Shown one piece after another: positions 1 through 11,165 of a stretch of 64,000 nucleotides of DNA (its first letter is position 1; each line of letters starts with the position of its first letter). This stretch comes from Piper betle. Its lineage: Eukaryota; Streptophyta; Magnoliopsida; Piperales; Piperaceae. Location: positions 1-64,000 of the forward strand of contig JAURVB010013128.1 of the NCBI GenBank assembly GCA_033002965.1. The letters are read 5' to 3'. The notes below the pieces were generated by a model that was given only the letters and a program-made list of their open reading frames with translations, had not been told where the DNA came from and did no database searches. The position numbers and the translations under genes are program-made.

Positions 1-2
1 AT

Positions 3-62
3 GAGATGAGGAAGCGATACCTGGAGTTTTTGAGCAACCAGCTTCACTACCAGGTACTACGC
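3..62 (+). pseudogene. 3' end of a Ty3/gypsy pol (integrase C-terminal tail), truncated
   Basis: The window opens inside a coding remnant. Read from base 3 it gives E-M-R-K-R-Y-L-E-F-L-S-N-Q, which lines up with the tail of the integrase reading frame near 55210-55260 ([13 protein letters not shown]). It is therefore the last part of a chromovirus-type pol whose body lies to the left of the window. The polypurine tract and first roughly 110 bases of the LTR that should follow are missing, because matching LTR sequence resumes at about base 96. A deletion therefore fused the pol end to the LTR interior. No function remains. Confidence 0.7.
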
Positions 63-1620
63 CAACATGTACATTTAGATGAGGAACATGTTATTTTTAT
101 GAGCGATGAGGGTCATGTACATTTATGAGCAATGAGGGTCATGTATGCTCAAGTGTACGATGATAACATCAAAAAGATGATCAAAAATGGGTTATCAAGT
201 ATATGGAGGTATACAGTATTGATTGTTATTTTTATTTGATCGTATAATAGTTTGAGGCCGAATAATGCATTAGGACGCGTTGGATTATATTCGGGTGGGT
301 TATTAGTTATAGAGCATGCCATTTGGATTTTTTGTGTTTGTTTTATTTTATGGGATTTTTCATATTTTTCTAGATTTTTTTAGAATTTATGACGAACTAG
401 CTATTATTTTGACTCGAGTAGGAATCGAGTCAATACTTAATTACGAAACTGCCACTAGAGTATATTTTCCCCCTCCCGACACTTACCCTCACAAAACCCT
501 CGCCGCTGTGTGCAGCAGCCGCCGCCGCCGATTGACGCCGCTCCGCCTTGCTGCGCCGCCGCGATGCTACGAAGCCGCCTCGGCTGTCGCCACTCCGGGC
601 CGGATTCTACCGTTGTTCGGTCGTCGTCGCCGCTGCTGTGACCACTAGTCCCACCCTCTCGCCGTCGTCGACGTTTCCCCCACCAATCCCGAGTGCCATC
701 GAGGCCGGCCGCAGCCCCGATCGGAGCACGCCGCCGCCATCGCCAGTTTTCAACGCCGCCGCCGATAGCCATCGCCACCTCGGCTGCTTTGTTTGACACC
801 ACCATCGGACCAAGCTCGTCGAGCTGGTGCCGATAGACCCCCTGATTGCCCCATCCCGAACCATCGCCGGAAAATCATCGGAATCCACCGAAAACTGCCG
901 ACACTCGCCGGAAAACCGCCGGAACCGCCAGAAAATTGGATTCGTGGGAAATTCACCGGATCATCCGCCGAACGCACCCGGTCCAATCTAATCGGACTTC
1001 GGACGCTGCTAGGTGCCGAATTCGAGTTTCGAGCCACGAAACGGAAACCCTAGCCGTCGCCGATTTTCGACGACGCGAGGTATAATTTATTTTAACTTAA
1101 TTATTTGAAAGTATTGATTATTAGAATTGCATGCTAGGATTGGTGAATTGTGTGTTATAATAATATATATAAATGTAGATTTGATTAAGGATAAAATATG
1201 AAATTTGTTTGATTGAGTGGTGTTAAAAATGGAGGTTAAGAAACTAATTAGGGTAACTAGGTAATGATCATGATCTAATGCAAACTAGCCTAAGTAGACT
1301 TGCTAGAATTGATATAGGTTGATGTGTGTTGATTGATGCGTGATTGTGTTGATTGTGTGTGCATGCTATAGGATGTGTGATTCATCATGCGGGCGTTAGG
1401 TTTTAGCTTGATTGTGTAGGTACGGTGTAGGAGCTCGCCGCCTAGGCGCGTGGACCCGTTTGGAGCTTCTACCAGGTCCGTTTAGGACTCGTTCTCTGTT
1501 TTTACGCTACTCTATTGTGTATTTGATTTATCATGTGCAGGACGAGTTAAGTGGAGTTTTATCGGATCCCACTTAACTCGGGCCATTTAGCCAACAGTTC
1601 CTTTTTTCGGATTAATAACC

Positions 1621-1747
1621 CTCGAGGATGAGATCCCTCGAGTTTGTTTTCGAACTTCAGATCCAGCTCAAGTTGCCTTCGGGCCTATTGTATAAATCCC
1701 AACCCATGCCTATATATGTATAGTTTTCGTGTTTTCGGTGAGAGATG
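1621..1747 (+). promoter_or_regulatory. LTR-A0 core promoter: inverted repeat plus TATA box
   Basis: CTCGAGG and CCCTCGAG arms (1621-1642) form an inverted repeat. About 70 bp later come TATAAAT (1691) and TATATATGTATA (1711-1722). The same order is found in LTR A2 (57120-57218), and reversed in A4 (39757-39859). The first ATG after the TATA box (1745) is followed by a stop after two codons, so the leader small ORF seen in other copies is broken here. Promoter function is inferred from position and family structure. Confidence 0.55.
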
Positions 1748-1975
1748 GGATGAGGGTTACTTGCGGCCACGTCTTCAGATAGGGCGTGTGCTCGGAAGAG
1801 CGGGCTCTGGAGCTGGGGAGAACCCACTTCGTTCCCGAAGGATCCGGACAACTCCACCTTTGAGTTCCTCAAACCCGGAGAAGTGTGGAGGTTTACGGGT
1901 ACTGCAATGCAGCGCATGTCTAGACTTGTGGTTCAAAGGGTACTGAAGGCGACTGCTTGAAAGTGCTCGGCCTAT

Positions 1976-2251
1976 GTGCTCAAGGATATGAGTAATATGG
2001 AAGGTGCAGAGGGCGGTAAGGAATGAAATTTGGTGCGAGAAGTGATAGAGAAATGGCCAAGGTATGAGAATGAGAAAGAAAGGGGACGTTGTCAACCCGA
2101 GGCGACGACCTTTGTGCTCAAGCCTAGGAGTAATATGGAAGGTGCAAAGGGCGGTAAGGAATGAAATTTGATGTGAGAAGCGATAGAGAAATGGCCAAGG
2201 TATGAGAATGAGAAAGAAAGGGGGACGTTGTCGACCCGAGGGCGACGGCTC
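1976..2251 (+). repeat. 138-bp tandem duplication inside LTR-A0
   Basis: Two copies in tandem start GTGCTCAAG at 1976 and 2114. Each contains AGTAATATGGAAGGTGCA, a stretch ending GAAATGGCCAAGG, and AGAAAGAAAGGGG. The copies differ at a few bases. Other LTR-A copies have one version, so this is private to this copy. Confidence 0.8.
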
Positions 2252-2302
2252 CCGTATGTGCCCTGATGAGAGTTCTTGAGGAAGTATATGGTTTTGATTC
2301 AA

Positions 2303-2322
2303 CAGGAGAGTTTGCTCTCCTG
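2303..2322 (+). other. LTR-A conserved hairpin (G-C variant)
   Basis: CAGGAGAG-TTTG-CTCTCCTG: an 8-bp perfect stem and 4-base loop. At the same place other LTR-A copies have CATGAGAG/CTCTCATG or TATGAGAG/CTCTCATA. The third pair is therefore G-C here and T-A elsewhere, a compensating change. It lies downstream of the TATA box, so it should be in the RNA leader. Confidence 0.7.
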
Positions 2323-2922
2323 TGCCAGATTGATATTAGTTATTTTCCAGGCCGGTAACACTCGTTACTGACGGTTTTTCTATATATATGTAGGTGAGGA
2401 ATGCGAGCGATGAAAGCTGTCGGGACTGCGGAGGAGCAGCACGGAACCGCGCACACATGTACCTGCCGCGTGTAACGTATAATGATGGTGTGTTATTGTT
2501 ATGTAAATGATAATTTTGATGTGTTTGCTTGAATGAATTACTTGTTATGAAACGAATTGATAAATATGAATGAGTAGGGAGCCTTGGAGTTCAAACTCGG
2601 CTTAGGTAAAAACGAATGAGATAATGATTGAATGTCATGGTAGATTGTTATGTGTTATCGTATTTTCATAAAATAGTATATATTTTCTTTTGGTTTCTCA
2701 TTTGTTGTTTTGTCTTGTCTTTGCTTGCACGTCATGGCATGCATGTAGGACTCCGTTAGAATCCAATTGTTCCCATTCAAGCATTTTATATTTGCATCTC
2801 CATTTTGAGACGCCGAGAGTAGATCCGGGTCGGCTTAACCGAATCTAGTAGATTAGCGAACGGTTCGGTCGCCGGTGACATTTCTGGGTCGGTTCACGGG
2901 TGAGCCGAAACGGGGTGTTACA

Positions 2923-4859
2923 TGTCCAATTTATTAGCTGATGGGCCAGTCCATCATGTCTATTACCAGCTGGCGAGTCCAATCCGCCATGTCCATTATC
3001 GGCTGGTGAGTCCAATCCACCTTGTCCGTAATTTGTGGGCGAGTCCAATCTGCCATGTCCAATTTATTGGCTGATGGGTCAGTCCATCATGTAAATTATC
3101 GGCTAGCGAGTCTAATCTACCATGTTCGTTACCAGCTGGTGAGTCCAATTAGCTGATGGGTTGGCTCATGGGTCAGTCCACCTTGTCCATTAATTCGCTA
3201 ATTGGTCAGTCCACCATGTCTGTAATTGGCTAGCGAGTCCAATTTGCCCTGTCTAATTTATTGTTGATGGGTCAGTAGACAATGTCTATTACTGGCTGGC
3301 GAGTCAAATCGGCCATGTCTGTTACCGGTTTGTGAGGCCTATCGCCCATGCCTAAAATTTGCCGGCGAGTCCAATCTGCCACGTCCAATTTATTTGCTGA
3401 TTGGTCAGTTCATCGTGTCCATTATCGACTAGCGAGTCCAGTCCGCCATGTCCATTATCAGCTGGTGAGTCAAATCCGCCATGTCTGTAATCTGCTGGTG
3501 AGTCAAACCCACCATTTCCAATAGTTGGTTGATGGGTCATTCCACCATGTCCATCTATTGGCTAATGGGTCAGTCTACCATGTCCGTAATTGGTTGGTGA
3601 GTCCAATCCGCCATGTCCAATTTATTCGCAAATGGGTAAGTTCATCATGTCCATTACCGGCTGGAGAGTCCAATCTGCCATGTCTGTTATCGGCTGGTGA
3701 GTCCAGTCCACCATGTCCATAATTGGCTGGCGAGTCCAATCTGGCAAGTCTAATTTATTGGCTGACGGGTCAGTCCATCATGTCCATTATCGGCTAGCGA
3801 GTCCAATCCGTGATGTCCGTTATAGCGGGTGAGTCCAATCCACTCTATCCATTAGTTGGCTGATGGATCAGTCGACCATATCCATCTATTGGCTAATGGG
3901 TTAGTCCACCATGTCCGTAATTGGCTGGCGAGTCCAATCCGCTATGTCCATTATCAGCTAGTGAGTCCTATCCACCATGTCCATAATTTGCTGGCGAGTC
4001 CAATCCGCCATGTCCAATTTACTGGCTGATAGGTCAGTCCATCAGGTCAATTATTGGCTGGCAAGTCCAATCTGCCATGTCCGTTATCGGCTGGTGCATC
4101 CAATCCACCATGCTGTTATCGGCTGGTGAGTCCAATCCACTATGTCCGTTAGCGGTAGGTGAGTCCAATCCACCATATCCATTAGTTAGCTGATGGGCCA
4201 GTTCACCATGTCCATATATTGGCTAATGGGTTAGTCCACCATGTCCGTAATTAGCTAGCGAGTCCAATCTGCCATGTCCATTAGTTGGCTGATGGATCAG
4301 TCCACCATATCCATCTATTGGCTAATTGGTCAGTCCACCATGTCCGTAATTGGCTGACGAGTCCAATCCGCCATGTCCAATTTATTGGCTGATTGGTCAG
4401 TCCATCATGTCCATTATCGGCTTGTGAGTCCAATCCGCCATATCCGTTATTGGCTGGTGGGTCCAATCTACCATGTCTGTTATCGGCTGGTGGGTCCAAT
4501 CCATCATGTCCGTTAGTTGGCAGATGGGTCATTCCACCATGTCCATCTATTGGCTAATGGGTCAGTCCACCATGTCCGTAATTGGCTAGCAAGTCCAATC
4601 TAGCATGTCTAATTGATTGGTTGATGGGTCAGTGCATCATGTCCATTACCGGCTGGCGAGTCCAATCCGCCATGTCCGTTATCGGTTGGTGAGTCCAATC
4701 CACCATGTCTGTAATTAGCTGGCGGATCCCATCCACCATGTCCAATTTATTGGCTAATTGGTTAGTCCAACATGTCCATTATCAACTGGCGAGTCTAATC
4801 TGCCATGTCCAATTTATTATATTATGGCTGTCAGGTCCATTCTGACATATCCATTATTG
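2923..4859. repeat. 33-34-bp minisatellite, block 1 (in LTR-B1)
   Basis: Head-to-tail units of 33-34 bp, each starting near GTCC and ending CC(A/G)CCAT or CCATCAT, e.g. GTCCGTTATCGGCTGGTGAG. Recognisable variants (AATTTATTGGCTGATGGG; ATTATCGGCTGGCGAG; GTTATCGGCTGGTGAG; GTAATTGGCTGGCGAG; TCTATTGGCTAATGGG) follow one another in a recurring order, giving a higher-order period of about 4-6 units. The unit is usually 33 bp, a multiple of three, so long repetitive open frames appear on both strands. They are not genes. Confidence 0.93.
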
Positions 4860-5468
4860 GATTATGATGGGCATAGCCCTTGTCAGACTGAGTCAATTCC
4901 TTGACCCGGTTGGACTCTGTGTATGGTGATCAAATCTGGGCTCAGGCTGACAAGGTTGTCTACAAAGGAAAATACAATATTTTAAATAATTATATGGACA
5001 ATACAACATTTTAAATAATTATACGGACAATACAATATTTTAAATAATTATACGGACCTGAAAATTTGATGAAGAACCTGTAACTATAACAAATATTCCT
5101 AAAGTCTTCCCCTATGTGTGTCAAATGTTCTCACGACCTATCTATAGGATGTTTTATTTAACAATAGAACTCTCCTTTATGTAAAATAATATGTGTGGAA
5201 ATCAAGAAGTCATTATATTAAATTTTATTAATATGTGTGGAATTTAAGGAATCATTACATTAAATTTTAGAGAAAAGAATGTAATCACTCATTATTGTAT
5301 CATTTTTGTGATAATGAAAAGTCAAAAACTTACGATTAAGTGAATACGAATGGGTTATAAATGATATAGATTCTTAAGAATTTATTTAATTAAATATTAT
5401 TTATGGTTCGTTAAAGATTTATAAAACCCTAAAGAAAATAACCTAATTATTTTTTTCGGGGTTTTACA
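4860..5468. repeat. Spacer copy 1 of a roughly 1.5-kb tandem duplication
   Basis: It begins GGATTATGATGGGC and continues with the LTR-B block (GACTGAGTCAATTCC), then three copies of a roughly 27-bp unit (ACAATACAACATTTTAAATA), then about 410 bp not found elsewhere in LTR-B, ending TCGGGGTTTTACA. It returns to the minisatellite at 5469. The same spacer recurs at 6394-7003. Confidence 0.8.
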
Positions 5469-6393
5469 GTCAGTCCATCATGTCCATTACCGGCTGGCGA
5501 GTCTAATCCGCCATGTCTGTTATCAGCTGGTGAGTCCAATCCACCATTTCCGTAATTGGCTGGCAAGTCTAATCCGCCATGACCAATTTATTGGCTGATG
5601 GGTCAGTCTATCATGTCCATTACCGGCTAGCAAGTCCAATCCGACATGTCCTTTATTGGCTGGTGAGTCCAATCCACCATGTCCGTTATCGGCTGGTGAG
5701 TCCAATCAACCATGTCCGTTAGCAGCTGGTGAGTCGAATCCACCATGTCCATTAGTTGGCTGATGGGCCAGTCTACCATGTCCATCTATTGGCTAATGGG
5801 TCAGTCCACCATGTTTGTAATTGGCTAGCGAGTCTAATCCGCCATGTCCATTAGTTGGTTGATGGATCAGTCCACCATGTCCGTAATTGGCAGGCATGCC
5901 CAATCCGCCATGTCCAATTTATTGGCGATGAGTCAGTCGCTCATGTCCATTATCGGCTGGTGGGTCCAATCCACCATGTCTGTTATCGGCTGGTGGGTCC
6001 AATCCACCATGCCTGTTATCGGCTGGTGGGTCCAATCCATCATGTCCATTAGTTGGTTGATGGGTCAGTCCACCATGTCCATCTATGGCTAATGGGTCAG
6101 TCCACCATGTTCGTAATTGGCTGCCAAGTCCAATCAGCCATGTCCAATTGATTGGCTGATGGGTCAGTCCATTATGACCATTACCGGCTGGCGAGTCCAA
6201 TCCTCCATGTCCGTTATCGGTTGGTGAGTCCAATCCACCATGTCCGTAATTAGCTGGCAAATCCCATCCACCATGTCCAATTTATTGGCTAATTGGTCAG
6301 TCCATCATGTCCATTATCAACTGGCAAGTCTAATCCGCCATGTCCAATTTATTGTATTATGGCTATCAGGTCCAATCTAACATGTCCATTATT
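5469..6393. repeat. 33-34-bp minisatellite, block 2
   Basis: Same unit and variants as the block at 2923-4859. It sits between two copies of the roughly 610-bp spacer. Confidence 0.92.
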
Positions 6394-7003
6394 AGATTAT
6401 GATGGGCATAGCCCATGTCAGACTGAGTCAATTCTTTGACCCCAGTTGGACTCGGTGCATGGTGGTCAAATCTGGGCTTAGGCTGACCAGGTTGTCCACA
6501 AAGGAAAATATAATATTTTAAATAATTATACCGACAATACAACATTTTAAATAATTATATGGACAATACAATACTTTAAATAATTATACGAACCTGAAAA
6601 TTTGGTGAAGAACCTGTAACTATAAGAAATAATCCTAAAGTCTTCCCTATGTGTGTCAAATGTTCTCACGACCTATCTATAGGATGTTTTATTTAACAAT
6701 AGAACTCTCCTTTATGTAGAATAATATGTGTGGAAATCAAGAAGTCATTATATTAAATTTTATTAATATGTGTGGAATTTAAGAAGTCAATAAATTAAAT
6801 TTTAGAGAAAAGAACGTAATCACTCATTACTGTATCATTTGTGTGATAATGAAAAGTCTAAAACTTATAATTAAGTGAATACGAATGAGTTATAAATGAT
6901 ATAGATTCTTAAGAATTTATTTAATTAAATATTATTTATGGTTCGTTTAAGATTTATAAAACCTTAAGTAAAATAACCTAATTATTTTTTTCGGGGTTTT
7001 ACA
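6394..7003. repeat. Spacer copy 2 of the roughly 1.5-kb tandem duplication
   Basis: Close copy of 4860-5468 with scattered substitutions and small indels, ending TCGGGGTTTTACA. Minisatellite plus spacer (5469-7003, about 1535 bp) is thus a larger tandem unit. Confidence 0.85.
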
Positions 7004-7222
7004 GTCAGTCCATCATGTCCATTACCGGCTGGCGAGTCCAATCTGCCATGTCTATTATCAGCTGAGTCCAATCCACCATGTCCGTAATTGGCTAGCGAGT
7101 CTAATTCGCCATGTCCAATTTATTGGCTGATGGGTCGGTCCATCATGTCCATTACTGGCTGGCAAGTCCAATCCGCTATGTCCGTTATCTCCTAGTAAGT
7201 CCAATCCACCATGTTCGTAATT
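7004..7222. repeat. 33-34-bp minisatellite, block 3
   Basis: Short last block of the same repeat. It runs straight into the unduplicated LTR-B1 sequence at GGATTATGAAGATCG. Confidence 0.9.
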
Positions 7223-7418
7223 GGATTATGAAGATCGTAGCCCGTGTCAGACTGAGTCAATTCCTTGACCCCAGTTGCACTCGGTACATGGTGGTCGAAT
7301 CTGGGTTCAGAGTTGACCAGGTTGTACACAAGGGAAAATACAACATTTTAAATAATTATACGGACCTGGGTATTTCGAACTTGCAGCTTCGACCAATGAT
7401 CCTAATCTGATCGAGGAC

Positions 7419-7446
7419 ATAAAATTATACATAAGTATAATTTTAT
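7419..7446. other. LTR-B conserved AT palindrome
   Basis: Arms ATAAAATTATAC and GTATAATTTTAT around loop ATAA: a perfect 12-bp stem. Also found in B2 (18076-18103), B3 (23628-23655, one mismatch), B4 (47254-47281), B5 (61597-61622, loop changed) and the fragment near 11988. Confidence 0.75.
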
Positions 7447-9083
7447 TCGAGTAGAAATTCATGCAACTAAATGACTAATATATATATCACTATTAAATTT
7501 CAACAATATTAAATATTAAACTATTCATGTGATATAATCATTTAAATCCAACTTTACCTTAGTAGTCTAGATCATAATTAACACTTAACAAATAATAAAA
7601 TAATTATGAAGTTATAAACAAATATTTAATTACTATTATTAGTATATTTTCTTTTGAGATGATAATTACTTAACTACAATCTTGACAATTTAGTTTACGG
7701 TTTTAAATCTTTAATAGCTATCCTTATTCATTATTAATACAATTATTTTAAATTATTCGACTCAATAAAATTTCGAACCTTATTTATTTTCATTATGCTT
7801 CGACGCTAGTGATCGCTACCCGACTATAGTTTAACAACCTTTTATATATTACTAACTCGTTATCAAAATAATCACTTTATTTACCTAATATTAAATTTAA
7901 TATAGTAAAGGTAAAATCTTTATTTTATTAATTACTTATCAGTGCCCGATTTAATATAATCGCTTGTTGTGTACCGATTAATTATCGACCGTTTATCATT
8001 AGTGTATTTTTATTACTTATGTCCAGGTTGATTTCATCTAATAATTAGTTAGTTTATTATCTTTAACCCATAACCCACTAGAATAATTTTTTTAATGATT
8101 TATTACGAATTAGTTTTGTTTTTAACTCGAGTTGGTATCGAGTCAACCCATATTTTTAGATTTGCCACCATGAGCTTCTTCCTCTTCTTCCGGTTGGCCC
8201 TTCTTCTTCTTCCGGTTGGCCCTTCTCTTCTTCCAGCTTTGTCCTTGGCACAACTCAGATCACACCCTTCTTCTTCTTCCCTATGCAACCTAATTTAACA
8301 ACCATCCAAACATCCTAATCAAGCATCAACAACAAATTAAAACAGCCAAAGATGAAGCCTAATGTCCACGTTTTACAGCAGCTATCCAAGGTGACCTTCC
8401 TACCCAAAACCAGTCTTGGCATCTTCTTCTTCAACCCAAAACCAGATCACTTCCTTCCCTAACTGCTTCCCTTCCCTACCAATCCAATTGGAAGCCTAAA
8501 GCTTGTGCCTTTCAGCAACTATCCATGTCCCACTCTGTTCTGCAACAAGGCGGGACTCCTGGCCAATAGCACTGCCGGGACTGCAAATTGAACTCCTTCC
8601 GGCCAGCAGCACCACCGGAAACTCTTCCCTTCTCCCTGCACGACAAACCAATGTCAAGGCCAAGCGCTATGAGCATGCACGGCGTAAATCTTGGCCGACG
8701 GACTGGCATGGATGCCTGAAAACACCCACAGCGTTGTCCACCCTCCAAACCCCATCCTAGACTCCTAAGACACTAGAGACTGCAATTCCCTTATCCTAAT
8801 TTAACTAATTACATAGCATAGCATGTTGATGAAGCAACAACACAACAAAATGATCTTGAATTTGTGAAACTGCAGCCAGTTTACATGACACCCATGAATG
8901 GAGGAATTAGCAGAACTTTACATGATGATCATGAATTGATGAAGCAATAGAATTTAGCATTGTGATTAAGAAATGCATGAAAACTAAGATTAGGGAGATA
9001 GGAAGGTTACCCAAGCAGGGAAGATGACGGCTCCGGTAAGGAAGGGGAGAAGAAGATGAGAGCGTAATGACGCCCCCTCACAA

Positions 9084-9210
9084 TATATAAAATGAAAAAT
9101 GACGTTCCTTCACCAAAAATGGCAACACCCATATTTTATTCCTTTAACCGGGTAACCGGGAAAAGAATAAAATATTTAACCAGGTAGACTTAACCGGGTA
9201 AAGAATATAA
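9084..9210 (-). promoter_or_regulatory. LTR-B1 U3 promoter: TATA box and GGTTAA-type repeats
   Basis: Read on the minus strand, several CCCGGTTAA/ACCCGGTTAC motifs (about 9142-9205) precede TTTTATATATTG (9084-9093). The same arrangement recurs in B2 (22205-22262), B3 (24923-24975), B4 (49107-49150) and B5 (60167-60361). GGTTAA resembles plant GT elements bound by trihelix factors, but that binding is an inference. Confidence 0.45.
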
Positions 9211-9411
9211 TATAATTAATATTAATTTTCTAACGTTAGATCCTTCCCTGCCCGAGTCGAATATATTAAAATTTTTTTTCCATTGTTTTTACAATCACCC
9301 CAACTTGGAAATATTTCGTCCCCAAAATATCATAACGGGCAACATAACAATTATGATTAACTTTATTTATTTTTATTCAGGATCAGTTCATGCTACTACA
9401 ATATAAAGCTC

Positions 9412-10902
9412 CTATGCCACAAATAGGCTAGGGTATTTCCTTGCCATTTCTTGTTCAGTCTCCCATGTAGCTTCCTCTGACCCCTGATTTTTCCACAATA
9501 CTTTTACCAAAGGAATTTCCTTGTTCCTAAGTGTCTTTATTTCTCTTGCCAAGATGCACATTGGCTTTTCCTTGTAAGGTAAATTTGATTGTACCTCTGA
9601 GTCTTCAAAATTTGTGATGATATGATCCTCATCCCGTACATATTTCTTTAGCATTGACACATGGAAAACATTGTGTACTCCAGCTAGGCTTGTTGGCATT
9701 GCTAATATGCACAATTCCCAACTCGATCCAGGATTGGAAACGGTCCTATGAATCTTGGCTTCCACTTCCCTGATATTTTAAATCTGATCACCCCCTTTGT
9801 AGGAGATGTCTTTAGATACACAAACTCCCCAACTTGGAACCCTAGGTCCTTCCTTCATGTATCAACATCACTCTTTTGTAGATCCTGAGCTGCCGTAAGT
9901 CTTTGCTGAATGAGTTTCACCTTTTCAGTTGCTTCCCTCACCATCTCTGGCCCGACTATACTTGCTTCGGTATACTCAAGCTAGCACGATGGAGATCTGC
10001 AAGGCCTACCGTATAAGGCTTCAAATGGTGCCATCCCTATACTATCTTGGTAAGAGTTATTGTAAGTGAATTTCGCCAAGGCTAAGTATTTCTCCCAGTC
10101 ACCTCCCTAGCCAAGAATGCAAACTCTTAACAATTCTTCCAAAGTTTGATTAGTCCTCTCACTCTAACCATCAGTTTGGGGTTGATATGCTGTACTCAAC
10201 TTAATTTGAGTTCCCATGGCTTTTTGGAAAACTTCCCAGAAATGTGAGGTGAATAGGGGATCATGGTCAGAGACTATCTCCTTCGAAATCCCATGCAATT
10301 TGATACTATTGTCAACATATAATTTTACCAGGCATTCTACCGTTCTCATTGATTTCATGGGTATGAAGTGAGCTACCTTAGCTAGTCGGTCCACAACTAC
10401 CCATATGGAGTCATGCTTCTTTTGAGTTCTTGGGAGCTTTGAAAATAAATCGCATGTGACACACTCCCATTTCCACGTTGGTATTTCTAAAGGTTGTAAT
10501 AGTCCTACAGGTAGTTGATGTTGGCTTTGATCTATTGGCAAGTCTAACACTTAGAGACAAAATACACAACATCCCTCTTCATCCCTATCCACCAATAGGT
10601 TCACTTTAAATTCTGATACATTTTAGTAACTCCAGGTGTATCGAGAACTTTGAGCGATGAGCCTCCTCCAAGATATTCCGCTTCAGTGTATTATCATTGG
10701 ATACACACAACCTTCCTCTAAATATGATAACACTATTTGAATCAACTACAATATCAGGAATCTTGTCCAACATTTTATTCAGCTCCTCATCACCCATTTG
10801 TGCTAGCTTAACATGATCAACTAAATCATTGGAAACAACCAAATTTGTCAGTAAGCCTGTTAGTTGCTCCACCGTGTTGATAGCTACCGCATCTACTGAC
10901 AT
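9412..10902 (-). pseudogene. Integrase remnant with chromodomain-like C-terminus
   Basis: Three open stretches on the minus strand cover an integrase that would insert retrotransposon cDNA into the chromosome. The zinc-binding N-terminus lies at about 10606-10902 (continuing to about 10560, with broken HHCC spacing). The catalytic core at 10164-10550 has first D in T-C-D-L-F, second D in V-S-D-H-D, and Q-T-D-G followed by a TAG where Q is expected; the catalytic E in S-E-R-T follows after that stop. The C-terminal part at 9412-9765 has V-F-H-V-S-M-L-K-K-Y and E-E-A-T-W-E, the chromodomain-like end of Tekay/Reina-type proteins. Several stops and frameshifts separate the pieces, so it is non-functional. 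It adjoins LTR-B1 on the left and an RNase H fragment on the right. Confidence 0.82.
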
Positions 10903-11165
10903 GGCCTAAAGTCTAGCTAGCCACTGACTTTTGTCCACTTTGCCCTTCCGACTCAACAGGTCGGCTACCACATTCGCTTTTGTTGGATGCTATTAGATTT
11001 GGAAGTCGTAGTCCTTCAAATATTCTATCCATCGCCTCTACCAAAAGTTAAGGTCATTCTGGGTGAAGATATACTTCAAACTCTTGTGATCAGTGAAGAC
11101 TTCGAACTGGGCTCCATACAAGTAGTGTCTCCAAATCTTCAGGGCAAAAACTACTGCTACCAGTT
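10903..11165 (-). pseudogene. RNase H C-terminal fragment
   Basis: The minus strand reads E-L-V-A-V-V-F-A-L, then [11 protein letters not shown], then A-D-L-L-S-R, the E, D and D motifs of the retrotransposon RNase H that removes template RNA. At least one stop interrupts it. It is followed, as expected, by the integrase N-terminus. Upstream on this strand the sequence breaks at about 11166, where a second RT/RNase H copy begins on the opposite strand. Confidence 0.72.

Larger units (their letters stand above)
96..2922 (+). mobile_element. LTR-A0: 3' LTR of an LTR-A element, 5'-truncated
   Basis: It matches LTR-A copies at 18399-20856 and 55365-58435 in order: the AT-rich start (ATGAGGGTCATGTA), the CG-rich block at about 480-1080, the promoter block near 1620-1725, the U5 hairpin at 2303, and the end GGGGTGTTACA at 2922. 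The TG start is lost. The right end lies directly against the 33-bp minisatellite of LTR-B1, so this element inserted into that array. The left target duplication is outside the window. The CG-rich block (CCGGAAAACCGCCGG-like motifs near 865-935) is a feature of the whole family. Open reading frames inside that block are by-products of its composition. Confidence 0.88.
2923..9293 (-). mobile_element. LTR-B1: 3' LTR of a minus-strand LTR-B element, left part lost
   Basis: The right end (GTTTTTACA at 9293) adjoins a polypurine-type tract read on the minus strand and then integrase coding remnants, so this is the 3' LTR of that half-element. From 9293 leftward it matches LTR-B2: GGTTAA-rich U3, TATA box, pyrimidine-rich block (8160-8760), AT-rich middle with a perfect palindrome (7419-7446), then a block ending GACTGAGTCAATTCC, and then a 33-bp minisatellite. 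The end of the LTR beyond the minisatellite is missing because LTR-A0 is inserted in the array. Sequence and minisatellite type group B1 with B2, not with B3, which is the LTR at the other end of the gag-containing half. Confidence 0.85.

Noticed and set aside
2941..4859. Hammerhead ribozyme core (CTGATGGGTCAGTCC, CTGGTGAGTCC resemble CUGAUGAGUCC)
   Set aside because: No GAAA core or third-stem sequence is found in the units, so the fold cannot be supported.
5919..6260. Open frames of 60-113 codons with repeated D-S-P-A-D-N-G-H-G-G-L peptides on both strands
   Set aside because: They follow from a 33-bp unit, a multiple of three, and occur in several frames of the same array. They are a reading of a minisatellite, not genes.
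2923..7222. CRISPR-like array
   Set aside because: Units are directly adjacent with no unique spacers and vary along their whole length. The context is a plant LTR.
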